A DNA stretch of 46,172 nucleotides from a virus. The stretch spans positions 1-46,172 of IMG/VR virus record IMGVR_UViG_3300037234_000176. The stretch is one strand, 5' to 3'. Below, one piece after another: positions 25,281 to 32,833 of the stretch. The position numbers and the translations under genes were made by a program. The notes beneath the pieces are model-generated. The model searched no databases and was not told the origin of the DNA. It worked only from the letters and a program-made list of their open reading frames with translations. The stretch's first letter is position 1, and the number at the start of each line of letters is the position of its first letter.

Positions 25281-25523
25281 TTACCTTTCTAAAATCTTTC
25301 TTATGCATTCGTGGTGATCACTATAGCCTTGCGAATATGCGTGTGCCTGTGCTGTTTCTTCTACTGTGCGATTGTTCCATATTTTAGCACACTCTTCTAA
25401 GCTTGTGTCTTCAATACCAATATCACATGATCCGCAATATATACGGTGTGGGTATACTTCGTTTTTTCTCCAACAGCTACCAGCTTGACCACCGCAACAA
25501 GGACAATTCTTTATTTCACTCAT
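25281..25523 (-). CDS. Lar-like restriction-alleviation/zinc-ribbon protein
   Basis: 80 residues. N-terminal zinc ribbon CPCCGG ... YCGSCD, followed by SLEECAKIWNNRTVEETAQA, the typical A-x-x-x-WN-x-R ending of Lar-family proteins of phages, which counter host type I restriction. A paralogue lies at 28103. Three bases ahead of the HNH gene. Family assignment by motif; activity not shown. Confidence 0.75.
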   Translation of the reverse strand: MSEIKNCPCCGGQAGSCWRKNEVYPHRIYCGSCDIGIEDTSLEECAKIWNNRTVEETAQAHAYSQGYSDHHECIRKILER

Positions 25524-25536
25524 AATTTACCTTTCA

Positions 25537-25572
25537 AAAGTCCGGTGAGGCTTTTTGCCAGACCCCACCGGA
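25537..25572 (-). terminator. Strong hairpin, possible terminator
   Basis: On the minus strand TCCGGTGGGG pairs with CCTCACCGGA (10 bp, one wobble) around a 12-base loop, then ACTTTTG. The T-run is short (4), so termination would be partial. It separates the 227-codon gene from the Lar-like gene. Confidence 0.5.
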
Positions 25573-25590
25573 TTAGCAGGGGACTAAACA

Positions 25591-26274
25591 TTAGCCCCGG
25601 CCACTGTTCTTAAATCTTACAGCTTCACAGTGTCCTCTTTCTTTTGTATAGCACAATGAATTATTTAGTATTTTACTAGTACTTTTATACCATATATAGC
25701 AAACAAAGTCTTTATGTGCAATAACTACCGATAGAGCAGTAAATTGATTACAGATATCTACGCATCTAACGCCTAGTAATCCATCTCGTTCTGTTACCTC
25801 TACATCTACATACTCAGGCTCTTGTACCTTCTCTAGTACGTAATGGGGGTATCTAAAATTAGGGTTACTTCCATTAATGAGTTTTACTTCCACTTCGTCA
25901 ATAGTGAATATTTCAAGAACAGAACCAATGCTTGATTCCATCGTTCCAATCCATCCGCTATGAAAAACTTCACGTTCCTCTTCTTTAGGCTTCCGCATTA
26001 CCTTAACCTTGTCACCAACCTTGATATTATTATCCTTTATCCATTTATCAAAATTAGCTTTGTGTTTAGCTACTGGGTCGTCGGTGAAGATTGGGGTTAC
26101 GTATAATCTTTTTGACTTTCTGTCCCCCTCCCACTTACCCCATTTATTATAATTCGTTAAAGACAAATCGCCTGTAGTTAATTTTCGACGTTCGAGCTTA
26201 CCAGTAAACTTCATTCCTTCCGGTACTATCATTGTATCTATTAGCTCTTGTGGTAGTTCTATTGTACAGTTCAT
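25591..26274 (-). CDS. Hypothetical protein with KOW/SH3-like core
   Basis: 227 residues. The middle (NIKVGDKVKVMRKPKEEERE, then VFHSGWIGTMESSIGSVLEI) looks like a small beta-barrel of a type often found in phage proteins. The C-terminal part is Cys-containing (GVRCVDICNQFTALSVVIAH). No catalytic motif recognised. Stands as a leading gene of a short group, with a hairpin after it. Confidence 0.6.
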   Translation of the reverse strand: MNCTIELPQELIDTMIVPEGMKFTGKLERRKLTTGDLSLTNYNKWGKWEGDRKSKRLYVTPIFTDDPVAKHKANFDKWIKDNNIKVGDKVKVMRKPKEEEREVFHSGWIGTMESSIGSVLEIFTIDEVEVKLINGSNPNFRYPHYVLEKVQEPEYVDVEVTERDGLLGVRCVDICNQFTALSVVIAHKDFVCYIWYKSTSKILNNSLCYTKERGHCEAVRFKNSGRG

Positions 26275-26278
26275 GTTG

Positions 26279-26458
26279 TTATCCTTTCCCTGTGAAAAAA
26301 ATAGTTAAAAATATAATTAAGCAGGTTATAACGTACATAACGTAAATACCAATTATGCCGCTTTTAGTGAACTTATTATTTTTATGCACTGTGCAAACAC
26401 AACAGTATAAATAAGTCCCTAAAATAGCTGCTCCAATTCTAATAAATTCCCAGTTCAT
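26279..26458 (-). CDS. Two-helix small membrane protein
   Basis: 59 residues: WEFIRIGAAILGTYLYCCVC (first helix), a basic loop (HKNNKFTKSG), then IIGIYVMYVITCLIIFLTIF (second helix). Starts at ATG 26458 inside the stop of the gene before (ATGA). Positive-inside loop suggests both ends outside. Function unknown. Confidence 0.6.
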   Translation of the reverse strand: MNWEFIRIGAAILGTYLYCCVCTVHKNNKFTKSGIIGIYVMYVITCLIIFLTIFFTGKG

Positions 26459-26634
26459 AATATTTCCTTTATCATTATTGCTATTTGTTCACATGCTGTT
26501 CCGCTTTTTGCCCATACGCTTTCAGGGTCACATATGGTTGCTATCTGACGCAAGCTTGATTCTAGAACAGAGTTACGTTGCTCTAGTTCCTTGTTCTTAG
26601 CTTGTAAGTAATCGTTACGTTCTTGTTGTCCCAT
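26455..26634 (-). CDS. Small coiled-coil protein
   Basis: 59 residues: MGQQERNDYLQAKNKELEQR then NSVLESSLRQIATICDPESV. Charged heptad-like N-terminal helix. Start shares a base with the upstream stop (TAATG), and the end overlaps the membrane gene by four bases. Similar short coiled-coil proteins are common in phage early regions; function unknown. Confidence 0.6.
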   Translation of the reverse strand: MGQQERNDYLQAKNKELEQRNSVLESSLRQIATICDPESVWAKSGTACEQIAIMIKEIL

Positions 26635-26849
26635 TACCTTTTATCCTCTATAAGATCAAATTCAACACCTTTACATATAGCTAGGAGGTCAGGTGTATCA
26701 CTATTATAACCCGGTATAGGCTCTCCAAACAAAGGACACCAATTACCACAATATCTTTCATCACCTAACTTAAAGGGGCATATTTGAGGAGTCATTTTAC
26801 CTTTACGTAATACGTCCAACGTTCCATCACTATCTATTCTAGCTTTCAT
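26634..26849 (-). CDS. Hypothetical Cys-containing protein
   Basis: 71 residues. ICPFKLGDERYCGNWCPLFG plus a later Cys gives four cysteines that could bind zinc or an Fe-S centre. Preceded by AAGGATAAGTT. Such C-P-F ... YCGxWCP-type proteins are frequent in phages, function unknown. Confidence 0.65.
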   Translation of the reverse strand: MKARIDSDGTLDVLRKGKMTPQICPFKLGDERYCGNWCPLFGEPIPGYNSDTPDLLAICKGVEFDLIEDKR

Positions 26850-26906
26850 AACTTATCCTTATAATGCGATACAGGTCTTAACCTTACCCTATACCTATGC
26901 AGCGCC

Positions 26907-27398
26907 CTATTCTTTTGCTTTCCGTGCATCGTTGTACCACTTCTCGCTGTCTTTACATATTATTAAGATAACTGGCTTTTCGTCGCCTGAAAACTTGGTT
27001 ATTTTATAATATACCAGCTTACGGTTGTGGAATAAAAACTTTGGCGTGATCTTTCCCAACAAATGAGTAATATCTATAACTTCACCACCGATAATAGTAT
27101 TAATACTTTTACTATCCTTACCAAGCCAAGTATCGCCACTAATATCACCATACCTACTATATATCCTAGCAATTTGAGCGTCGCGATTGATAATTTCAGC
27201 ATTAATAGCGTTGATCTTATCGGTGACTTCCTTATCGATATTTTTTTCCGGATCTTCATGCTTTCCACCGCACTCCTTCCTATTCTCTTTTATTGTCTCT
27301 TCTAATTGGCTTGTTATCTTTCCTCTTACTTGAGGAGCAAAGAAAACTATTGTAACCAAAACCACTAACCCGATAATTAAACTTTTTACCCATTCCAT
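26907..27398 (-). CDS. Membrane-anchored hypothetical protein
   Basis: 163 residues. One N-terminal transmembrane helix (SLIIGLVVLVTIVFFA) followed by a charged helical and beta domain (EETIKENRKECGGKHEDPEK). Likely exposed on one side of the inner membrane. RBS GAAAGGTAAAATT. No family recognised. Confidence 0.65.
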   Translation of the reverse strand: MEWVKSLIIGLVVLVTIVFFAPQVRGKITSQLEETIKENRKECGGKHEDPEKNIDKEVTDKINAINAEIINRDAQIARIYSRYGDISGDTWLGKDSKSINTIIGGEVIDITHLLGKITPKFLFHNRKLVYYKITKFSGDEKPVILIICKDSEKWYNDARKAKE

Positions 27399-27410
27399 AA
27401 TTTTACCTTT

Positions 27411-27710
27411 CTAAACTATTGTTAATTCATACTCTGCAATCAAATTATCGCCTTCAATTACCATACTTATACGTTGTGCTTCTACTTCTACCCAGTGTAT
27501 GCCTTTACGAAGCACTCCAGAGGCCTTTAGAGGCAGTATTACATCCTCAGTTGACTCACAGTGTGCCTTTATATTATTAGGCTCTAAGGTAGCGTCTGCT
27601 GTTGTCTTAGTTCCGTTGGGGATACTTGGATCACCTTCATATGATGTATGAATCCTTAAGTCTACCTCTCTGTCTATAAACTCATCGAAGAAATGTTTGT
27701 CTATGTTCAT
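27411..27710 (-). CDS. Hypothetical protein
   Basis: 99 residues, mostly beta after HFFDEFIDREVDLRIHTSYE. Two bases after the stop of the 54-codon gene upstream, with AAGGATT as RBS. Soluble, unknown function. Confidence 0.6.
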   Translation of the reverse strand: MNIDKHFFDEFIDREVDLRIHTSYEGDPSIPNGTKTTADATLEPNNIKAHCESTEDVILPLKASGVLRKGIHWVEVEAQRISMVIEGDNLIAEYELTIV

Positions 27711-27712
27711 GA

Positions 27713-27877
27713 TTAATCCTTTTCTAAGGCTGTCAGTCTAGTGTCAAGTTCTAACATATCTTCGTATGTTGATCTATCCATAATGTGCCTATTGTTGAAA
27801 CCTTCGTCATTCTCAATCTTTCTATCTATATATTCATCTATATGCCTTATTCGATCTTTATATTCTTGTCTGTCCAT
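27713..27877 (-). CDS. Small charged helical protein (54 aa)
   Basis: MDRQEYKDRIRHIDEYIDRK followed by RSTYEDMLELDTRLTALEKD; nearly all helix. First gene after the consensus promoter at 27928-27900, with RBS AGAAAGGGCAATC. Possible dimeric regulator; no family recognised. Confidence 0.65.
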   Translation of the reverse strand: MDRQEYKDRIRHIDEYIDRKIENDEGFNNRHIMDRSTYEDMLELDTRLTALEKD

Positions 27878-27899
27878 GATTGCCCTTTCTGTTTACTTA

Positions 27900-27928
27900 A
27901 TAATACGCACTGTGTAGATTAGTGTCAA
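27900..27928 (-). promoter_or_regulatory. Sigma70 promoter
   Basis: -35 TTGACA (27928-27923), 17-base spacer, -10 TATTAT (27905-27900). The -35 and following bases (TTGACACTAATCTACA) are identical to the promoter at 38420, and both sit just behind a WAKRH-family gene. Drives the 54- and 99-codon genes. Confidence 0.85.
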
Positions 27929-28110
27929 GTCTTATTTAATTCTTTATAATCTTTTTTTGCTGCTAATAGGGCTTCGTACGGAGTATTGCCGTAATAGTTC
28001 GCTGTTTCATATTTATCTTCTGCCATTGCTGAACCATCTCTATATACTTCCAGATAATATTCGTGCCTCTTTGCCCATCTAACTAAGCTTTGTAGGTTTG
28101 GTTTACTCAT
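27925..28110 (-). CDS. Small paralogue family member 2 (WAKRH family)
   Basis: 61 residues. SKPNLQSLVRWAKRHEYYLE ... TPYEALLAAKKDYKELNKT; same plan as the proteins at 24704 and 38435. Its stop overlaps the -35 box of the next promoter. Overlaps the Lar-like gene upstream by eight bases. Function unknown. Confidence 0.7.
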   Translation of the reverse strand: MSKPNLQSLVRWAKRHEYYLEVYRDGSAMAEDKYETANYYGNTPYEALLAAKKDYKELNKT

Positions 28111-28429
28111 TTGATTGTCCTTTCAGTTGTTCGAGTACCTCAAGAGCTCTTTGCATCCAACGATAATGCTCGCTACCTGAGTAAGCTTGGTCACGGTTTA
28201 TCTCTAATGCTTCTATACATTCATCAATAGCCTTGTTTCTAGCTTCGTCCTCTAGTGGGCGGGTGTTCCACTTCTTAACTGCTTCTTCATGACCAATACC
28301 ATCTATTAAGTTCTCGTCAAGTTTATAAAGTAAACAATCATTATTCACACAGCCTAATAAATACCAGCTTGTACCTCTATCTAACTGTCCTCTTGAGTTA
28401 CACAATGGACATCTCTTTAATTCACTCAT
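28103..28429 (-). CDS. Lar-like restriction-alleviation protein, second copy
   Basis: 108 residues. Zinc ribbon CPLCNS ... LGCVNNDC, then HEEAVKKWNTRPLEDEARNK, the conserved Lar-type ending, followed by an added helical tail ECIEALEINRDQAYSGSEHY. Counteracting host type I restriction is the known role of the family. Paralogue at 25281. Confidence 0.75.
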   Translation of the reverse strand: MSELKRCPLCNSRGQLDRGTSWYLLGCVNNDCLLYKLDENLIDGIGHEEAVKKWNTRPLEDEARNKAIDECIEALEINRDQAYSGSEHYRWMQRALEVLEQLKGQSNE

Positions 28430-28617
28430 TTTTTACTCTCTTTCAGTTGTTCTGTTATTATATATTCATAAAATGCTTCGATCATCCATGCGTGCCCGTT
28501 AAAGTGTCCACCTATCTTATCCTCGTATATCCTTGCAAGGTTTATCTCTGAGGCTTCTTGAGACTTAGTCCATTTACGGGAGTAGGCGTATAGTTGTATT
28601 GCTTTTAGTTTATCCAT
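28426..28617 (-). CDS. Hypothetical protein
   Basis: 63 residues: KAIQLYAYSRKWTKSQEASE then GGHFNGHAWMIEAFYEYIIT; helical, soluble. Overlaps both neighbours. Function unknown. Confidence 0.6.
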   Translation of the reverse strand: MDKLKAIQLYAYSRKWTKSQEASEINLARIYEDKIGGHFNGHAWMIEAFYEYIITEQLKESKK

Positions 28618-29000
28618 TTTAATGCCGCTATTAATGCTTCTGATTCTGTATTGAATTTACCTTGAAAAATGCAGTTCTCGCAAGTTTCTGTTTGCTCATA
28701 ACGACATTCTATGCCAGTGTCTTTATCTTCATCACAGTTATAGCACCACTTTTTAGCTTCCCAATCCACAAACCTAGTATGTGAAGGAAGAGGGTATTCT
28801 TCTGCTATTAGCTTCTCACGTGCATATCCTTTAAGTATCCATAGAACTCTTTGTATAAACTCGCTAGCAATCAAGTTTGGTTCTTTGATAATCCTCCCTA
28901 TCTTCCATCTTGTATCTCCTGTTACGTACATAAAGAAATTTGGAAAATCTTCACTTCCCTTCAAATCTTCCCATAGTCTTAGTTCTTCTTGTATAGTCAT
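28605..29000 (-). CDS. Hypothetical protein with Cys cluster, paralogue A
   Basis: 131 residues. C-terminal half has CYNCDEDKDTGIECRYEQTE then CENC, and ends FNTESEALIAALKWIN. The same arrangement (cysteine cluster, then an (S/T)E(S/T)EA-L-AALK end) is in the neighbouring 28997 gene, so the two are tandem paralogues. Overlaps neighbours. Function unknown; probably zinc-binding. Confidence 0.65.
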   Translation of the reverse strand: MTIQEELRLWEDLKGSEDFPNFFMYVTGDTRWKIGRIIKEPNLIASEFIQRVLWILKGYAREKLIAEEYPLPSHTRFVDWEAKKWCYNCDEDKDTGIECRYEQTETCENCIFQGKFNTESEALIAALKWIN

Positions 29001-29404
29001 TTTGATTCCTTTCGGGCTTTAAGGGCTGCTAGGATTGCTTCGGTACGTGATTCAAAGTCTTTTTGGCACACTTTCCCGCAGCTACAGTTTCTACATTCAT
29101 TTTTGCTACAAATAGCATCTTCGACAGAAACATAGTATCGCCCGCTCCTACTACAGTTCATCTTGCCATATTTACCAACATCCCAATTATCCTCAAGAAG
29201 GCTCTCTATAGCTGCATGTTCTATGATTGCTAGGGCGTGTTCTTCTGGGATCATAGCGTCCCATTCTATCCCCTCTGAGCCGATAAGCGGTAATTCCATT
29301 AACCAAACCCAGTTATCACCATCATGCTCGTATCTAAGATCGTCAGGGAACCAAGCTTCATCCTTATACTTTAAATATTCTGTTAGCTTTTCTTGTGTTG
29401 TCAT
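28997..29404 (-). CDS. Hypothetical protein with Cys cluster, paralogue B
   Basis: 135 residues. ICSKNECRNCSCGKVC cluster, then FESRTEAILAALKARKESK. N-terminal WFPDDLRYEHDGDNWVWLME. Shares the C-terminal half layout with the 28605 gene. Four-base overlap on each side. Confidence 0.65.
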   Translation of the reverse strand: MTTQEKLTEYLKYKDEAWFPDDLRYEHDGDNWVWLMELPLIGSEGIEWDAMIPEEHALAIIEHAAIESLLEDNWDVGKYGKMNCSRSGRYYVSVEDAICSKNECRNCSCGKVCQKDFESRTEAILAALKARKESK

Positions 29405-29682
29405 TTTATTACCTGTAGCTTTATAGTGGACAGTATGTTATTAATCTCTGTGGCTTTTTGACGTATATTAGCTTCTATATCGTCTATAGAATCATCTTCA
29501 CCATTATCATTTATACAACCATCATCGCTTGTCCAGACTGGATACTCTAAATACAGTATACTTTGAGCGTATCCACAATCATTATATACAAAGAAGTTCA
29601 TCCACTCATAATCTGTACCTTCTACACTCTCAAATATGTCAGCGTTTAGTCTCTCTACAAGTTTACATAATTGTTCAGTCAT
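29401..29682 (-). CDS. Hypothetical acidic protein
   Basis: 93 residues from ATG 29682 (MTEQLCKLVERLNADIFESV), chosen because GAAAGGTAATAAA lies just upstream; the longer frame would run into the HNH gene before it. Acidic middle (GCINDNGEDDSIDDIEANIR). Function unknown. Confidence 0.6.
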   Translation of the reverse strand: MTEQLCKLVERLNADIFESVEGTDYEWMNFFVYNDCGYAQSILYLEYPVWTSDDGCINDNGEDDSIDDIEANIRQKATEINNILSTIKLQVIK

Positions 29683-29722
29683 TTTATTACCTTTCTTTAT
29701 TACGCACCAATTTCTTTGCATC

Positions 29723-30226
29723 TCACCTAAAATCTGTCTCGTCGTCATTGCTTTTACCCATATTACAATCATTACAAAGCACCTGTAGATTTTCAAACTC
29801 TAACTCAAGCTCAGGATACTTACCACGTGGTTTAATATGATCTACACAAATCTTTGCACCTTCTTCTTTCGTAGCACCACACAGCATACACTTAGCTCCA
29901 TACTTTAACAACACTCTGTATCTAAGCTTCTTCCATTTCCAGCTACTATAAAACTCATTATCTTTTTGCTTCTTAATGTCTTTGTGTTCACTTGGATTCT
30001 TCTGTAGATAGTTGTATAGCCTTATTACAGATGCGTTGCCGGTCTTGCACCTAATACCAGTAAAAGCATAACATAACTCTTTCGTGTCGTTCTTTTTAAT
30101 ATTGCCGTTGTAGCTGTAGCGTTTTCTGTACCAATTTTGAATGTAGGTCAACTTCGTACGTATTAAAGCACCAGATTCCATCTTACATCTTCTATTCTCT
30201 TCTCTTTCAGCCCTACTTATACGCAT
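29723..30226 (-). CDS. HNH endonuclease B, linked to structured RNA B
   Basis: 167 residues. HNH core in the C-terminal 75 residues: RVLLKYGAKCMLCGATKEEG, ICVDHIKPRGKYPELELEFE, LQVLCNDCNMGKSNDDETDF, with two CxxC zinc pairs and the catalytic VDHIKP and N residues. This half is about 70 % identical by eye to the HNH protein at 40093, while the N-terminal halves differ. The GTGATCT RBS region starts only 13 bases after the T-run of RNA B's terminator, so expression depends on read-through. Likely a mobile homing-type nuclease. Confidence 0.85.
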   Translation of the reverse strand: MRISRAEREENRRCKMESGALIRTKLTYIQNWYRKRYSYNGNIKKNDTKELCYAFTGIRCKTGNASVIRLYNYLQKNPSEHKDIKKQKDNEFYSSWKWKKLRYRVLLKYGAKCMLCGATKEEGAKICVDHIKPRGKYPELELEFENLQVLCNDCNMGKSNDDETDFR

Positions 30227-30239
30227 AGATCACCACATT

Positions 30240-30359
30240 AAAAAACCGCTTAATCCGGCATTTGGTGTGTATCATGACATACAGGCTAACTAAACCTCGT
30301 TGCCAAACACCGGATTGAACGGTTTGTGTTTTAATATAAGTAGTTAGTTCATACGCCAT
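30240..30359 (-). ncRNA. Structured small RNA B (about 120 nt), paralogue of RNA A
   Basis: Expected start at 30359, seven bases after the -10 box. A 35-base 5' tail, then a 22-bp stem (30324-30303 with 30265-30244) with one C-A mismatch and several wobbles, closing a 37-base loop, then six T. The loop has an AGG-TTTAGTTAG-CCT arm and TGTAT-gtcatg-ATACA arm, giving a possible three-way junction. RNA A at 41000 has the same tail length, loop length, mismatch position and compensatory base pairs. Confidence 0.7.
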
Positions 30360-30365
30360 AATTTA

Positions 30366-30394
30366 ATAATAGGCTTTGTGTGTGGGATTGTCAA
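30366..30394 (-). promoter_or_regulatory. Sigma70 promoter of RNA B
   Basis: -35 TTGACA (30394-30389), 17-base spacer, -10 TATTAT (30371-30366). Box sequences, spacer length and distance to the following ATGG are the same as in the RNA A promoter at 41035. Confidence 0.85.
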
Positions 30395-30398
30395 GCTA

Positions 30399-30590
30399 TT
30401 AATTAAATAACCCTGAGTAAAAATATAGCCATAAACATGATATTGCCATAATTAAGCCATCACCTAGGTCTATTAGCGGCGAATGTGGTTTGGGTGCTAC
30501 GTCTTCTTTTAGATGAATGGCACGGATACCTCTATAGAAGTAACATACAAAGTTCACAGCAAAGCCTGCTAATATAAAGTATTTTATCAT
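30399..30590 (-). CDS. Small membrane protein
   Basis: 63 residues with an N-terminal helix (YFILAGFAVNFVCYFY) and a second hydrophobic segment (DGLIMAISCLWLYFYSGLF). RBS AAGGTTAAATT. It ends just before the RNA B promoter. Function unknown. Confidence 0.6.
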   Translation of the reverse strand: MIKYFILAGFAVNFVCYFYRGIRAIHLKEDVAPKPHSPLIDLGDGLIMAISCLWLYFYSGLFN

Positions 30591-30593
30591 AAT

Positions 30594-30773
30594 TTAACCT
30601 TCTTCCTCGAGTTTTATATGTATCCCATGCTGTGATAGGACTATAGCTATATCTTTTTGTAGCTTAGGATGTTCCTCGAAATCATACATAACCTCATCTA
30701 CTCCTATCGCATCGCATATACTCACTAAAATCTTATAACACTCGTCTAAATATTCTTTTTCGTCATTACACAT
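30594..30773 (-). CDS. Small acidic hypothetical protein (59 aa)
   Basis: MCNDEKEYLDECYKILVSIC then DAIGVDEVMYDFEEHPKLQK; acidic helix. GAAAGGTATAATT precedes ATG 30773. Directly downstream of the helicase gene. Function unknown. Confidence 0.6.
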   Translation of the reverse strand: MCNDEKEYLDECYKILVSICDAIGVDEVMYDFEEHPKLQKDIAIVLSQHGIHIKLEEEG

Positions 30774-30785
30774 AATTATACCTTT

Positions 30786-32099
30786 CTACTTAGTTATTGC
30801 GCCGTGTTCCTTAAATGTTAAACTGCCTGTATCAAACGTAAATCCTATGCTCCATCCGTTACCTACTGCGTTTCGTGCCTTACAAATCCTGATTGATCTG
30901 TTAATTTCACCTGCCTGGTTACCTAATGCTGTTCGTAACTCTACTTTCTTAGCTGGTTCATGCGTCTGTAACCACAAAATACAATGTGTGAACCGGTTAT
31001 ATGCTGCGCCACCAGCCAAGTCATTCATTGAGGGTGCTTTACCTTCGTCTTTCTTCTTAGGGTGAGTTACCAGAATAACCCTCATACTTGAATCTCTGGC
31101 TATCCTTTTAATACGGTTCAAGAAGTCACCATCGTCTATCCAAGGCTTCGCACTGCCCTTACAAGCTGTCACTGGGTCGATAAATACTGCTGAACAGCCT
31201 TCTTTAGCACGTTCTTCCACCCAATCGCCTACCTCAGTCAATGTTACTTCTCGTTCAGGGCTATGCCAAATACGCTTACCGAACTGATCTAAAGCTTCCT
31301 GATGGCACGCATGAGCCTCTAACGACTCTTTCGGGTGCTTTATTATCCACTCATCATCCGTCAAGTGGCTATTCTTATCCATCTGAGCCATTACCCTACG
31401 TAAATGAAACTCTAAATCATCTTCCAACTCATACAATGCTATCTTATCACCTTGGTCATGCAAGTACTTAGCTAACTCCAACATCATGAAACTCTTACTC
31501 GAACCTGCATCACCACACAATATTGTAACTGTACCAGCCTTTAGGAACCCTGACGCACCGTTTAAAACGCCCCAAGGCGCTCTTATAGCCCTTGTTTTAC
31601 CGCTAGCCACGTCTGATAGCCTTTTAAGTAGATCGTTGCTCTCAGAGCGTGTGACGGGCTTTAAAGCCTTCATAGCCTCTACTGACTCAGCCATTAAAGT
31701 GATAATCTCACTAGAACTGTCTATATCTTCGTATGCTTTCTTGACTATAGTATCACACTTCGATATTAGTTTACGCTTAAGTGATTTATCTTTAACGATT
31801 AATGAGTAGTCTTTGATAGCTCCTGCGTTTGGTACACCTCTCATCAAGTCTTTTAAGTATTCGATACCACCTATTGCTTCTAGTTGCTTGTACTCGTTAA
31901 GTAAGTTCCTGAACGTTACAACGTCAATAGCCTTGTTATGCCTGCGCATCCAACATAAGCCCTTGAAGATAGTCTGGTGGGCTGGTCGGTGAAAGTCGTC
32001 AATTAGTAGTAGCTTGGAGGAAGTATCAATAGTTTTCGGTTCTACCAGCATTGAGCCTAATACGCATACCTCTGCTGCGATGTCATGAGGCACTATCAT
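30786..32099 (-). CDS. Replicative DNA helicase (DnaB-like)
   Basis: 437 residues. Residues about 1-105 form a DnaB N-terminal domain (AEVCVLGSMLVEPKTIDTSS, VVTFRNLLNEYKQLEAIGGI). RecA-like core from about 175: P-loop GDAGSSKSF, with Ser where the usual Gly precedes the Lys, Walker B AVFIDPVTAC, a motif 3-like VILVTHPKKKDEG, and motif 4-like LAGGAAYNRFTH. It unwinds DNA 5'-3' as a hexamer. No primase domain is fused, so host primase is probably recruited. Four-base overlap with the upstream replication gene. Confidence 0.88.
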   Translation of the reverse strand: MIVPHDIAAEVCVLGSMLVEPKTIDTSSKLLLIDDFHRPAHQTIFKGLCWMRRHNKAIDVVTFRNLLNEYKQLEAIGGIEYLKDLMRGVPNAGAIKDYSLIVKDKSLKRKLISKCDTIVKKAYEDIDSSSEIITLMAESVEAMKALKPVTRSESNDLLKRLSDVASGKTRAIRAPWGVLNGASGFLKAGTVTILCGDAGSSKSFMMLELAKYLHDQGDKIALYELEDDLEFHLRRVMAQMDKNSHLTDDEWIIKHPKESLEAHACHQEALDQFGKRIWHSPEREVTLTEVGDWVEERAKEGCSAVFIDPVTACKGSAKPWIDDGDFLNRIKRIARDSSMRVILVTHPKKKDEGKAPSMNDLAGGAAYNRFTHCILWLQTHEPAKKVELRTALGNQAGEINRSIRICKARNAVGNGWSIGFTFDTGSLTFKEHGAITK

Positions 32100-32353
32100 G
32101 TTAGTTCCAGTTTATCAAAGTCTGCCTGCGAGGGTGATACGTCCGGTATAGCTGAGTCTTGAATAGGCTTTGCGCCACCGTACCACTGACCAGTCATACA
32201 AGCTTTCCAGGACACCATCGCCGATTTGCCTACTTTCCAGCCCTTAGATTCATAATAATCAAAGAATCTTTTAGCATCTACAAGTTCTAAACCCCTTCTG
32301 AGTGACACTTCTTTACTGTATTTAGCTATCTCTTCAATTGTTGGTTTCTTCAT
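32096..32353 (-). CDS. Replication-initiator-like C-terminal domain protein
   Basis: 85 residues. RFFDYYESKGWKVGKSAMVS followed by WKACMTGQW is the widespread phage motif F-x-x-Y-x-x-x-G-W-x-V-G-x-x-x-M-x-x-W-K-A, usually the end of phage replication proteins that act with a DnaB helicase. Here it stands alone, directly before the helicase gene, and could serve as helicase loader or origin-binding adaptor. Inference from motif and context. Confidence 0.7.
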   Translation of the reverse strand: MKKPTIEEIAKYSKEVSLRRGLELVDAKRFFDYYESKGWKVGKSAMVSWKACMTGQWYGGAKPIQDSAIPDVSPSQADFDKLELT

Positions 32354-32355
32354 TG

Positions 32356-32604
32356 TTATCCCTTTGGGTAAAATACTAGCAATAGATCATAAAATAAGTT
32401 AGGAGACATCGGCTGTTTGCCTGTTGAGACCAGAGATAATAGCCCTGCTGAATAGCCACACCTTCTAGCCATCTCTCTCAGGCTTATACCTTCATGCTTT
32501 TGAACTAATGCTATCAAATCTCCACTGTCCTTAATTTGCCGTTCGTAGTGGTCATGTTTCTTTGATAACTGATCGTACCACCATAATCTATCTCGATATT
32601 CCAT
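32356..32604 (-). CDS. Helix-turn-helix protein
   Basis: 82 residues from ATG 32604 (MEYRDRLWWYDQLSKKHDHY), chosen because AAAGGGACATT lies just upstream; a start at 32634 would add 10 residues inside the HNH gene. HTH: GISLREMARRCGYSAGLLSL followed by VSTGKQPMSPNL, XRE-like. Probable regulator of the early region or replication genes. Confidence 0.7.
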   Translation of the reverse strand: MEYRDRLWWYDQLSKKHDHYERQIKDSGDLIALVQKHEGISLREMARRCGYSAGLLSLVSTGKQPMSPNLFYDLLLVFYPKG

Positions 32605-32833
32605 AATGTCCCTTTCTCTTAAATAGTTCTTCACTGGTTATATATGGTTCTTTCTTAAAGTGTGACCTGTCGTGACAGTCTCTGCATAATGCTATTAAGT
32701 TGTCTACCTCGTTACCACCACCTTGACTTTTAAATATAATGTGGTGTATATCGGCTGGGTTGTTCCTACCACACCATTCACATGCAGTAGGAACTCCGTA
32801 AGCCGCTATGTAGTTCTTAATGTGTATCTTCAT
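32588..32833 (-). CDS. HNH endonuclease, small
   Basis: 81 residues. CEWCGRNNPADIHHIIFKSQ, then NEVDNLIALCRDCHDRSHF: both CxxC pairs and DIHHI catalytic histidines are present, so it is an almost minimal HNH domain. Overlaps the gene upstream by four bases and the HTH gene downstream. Possibly recombination or homing nuclease. Confidence 0.85.
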   Translation of the reverse strand: MKIHIKNYIAAYGVPTACEWCGRNNPADIHHIIFKSQGGGNEVDNLIALCRDCHDRSHFKKEPYITSEELFKRKGHYGISR

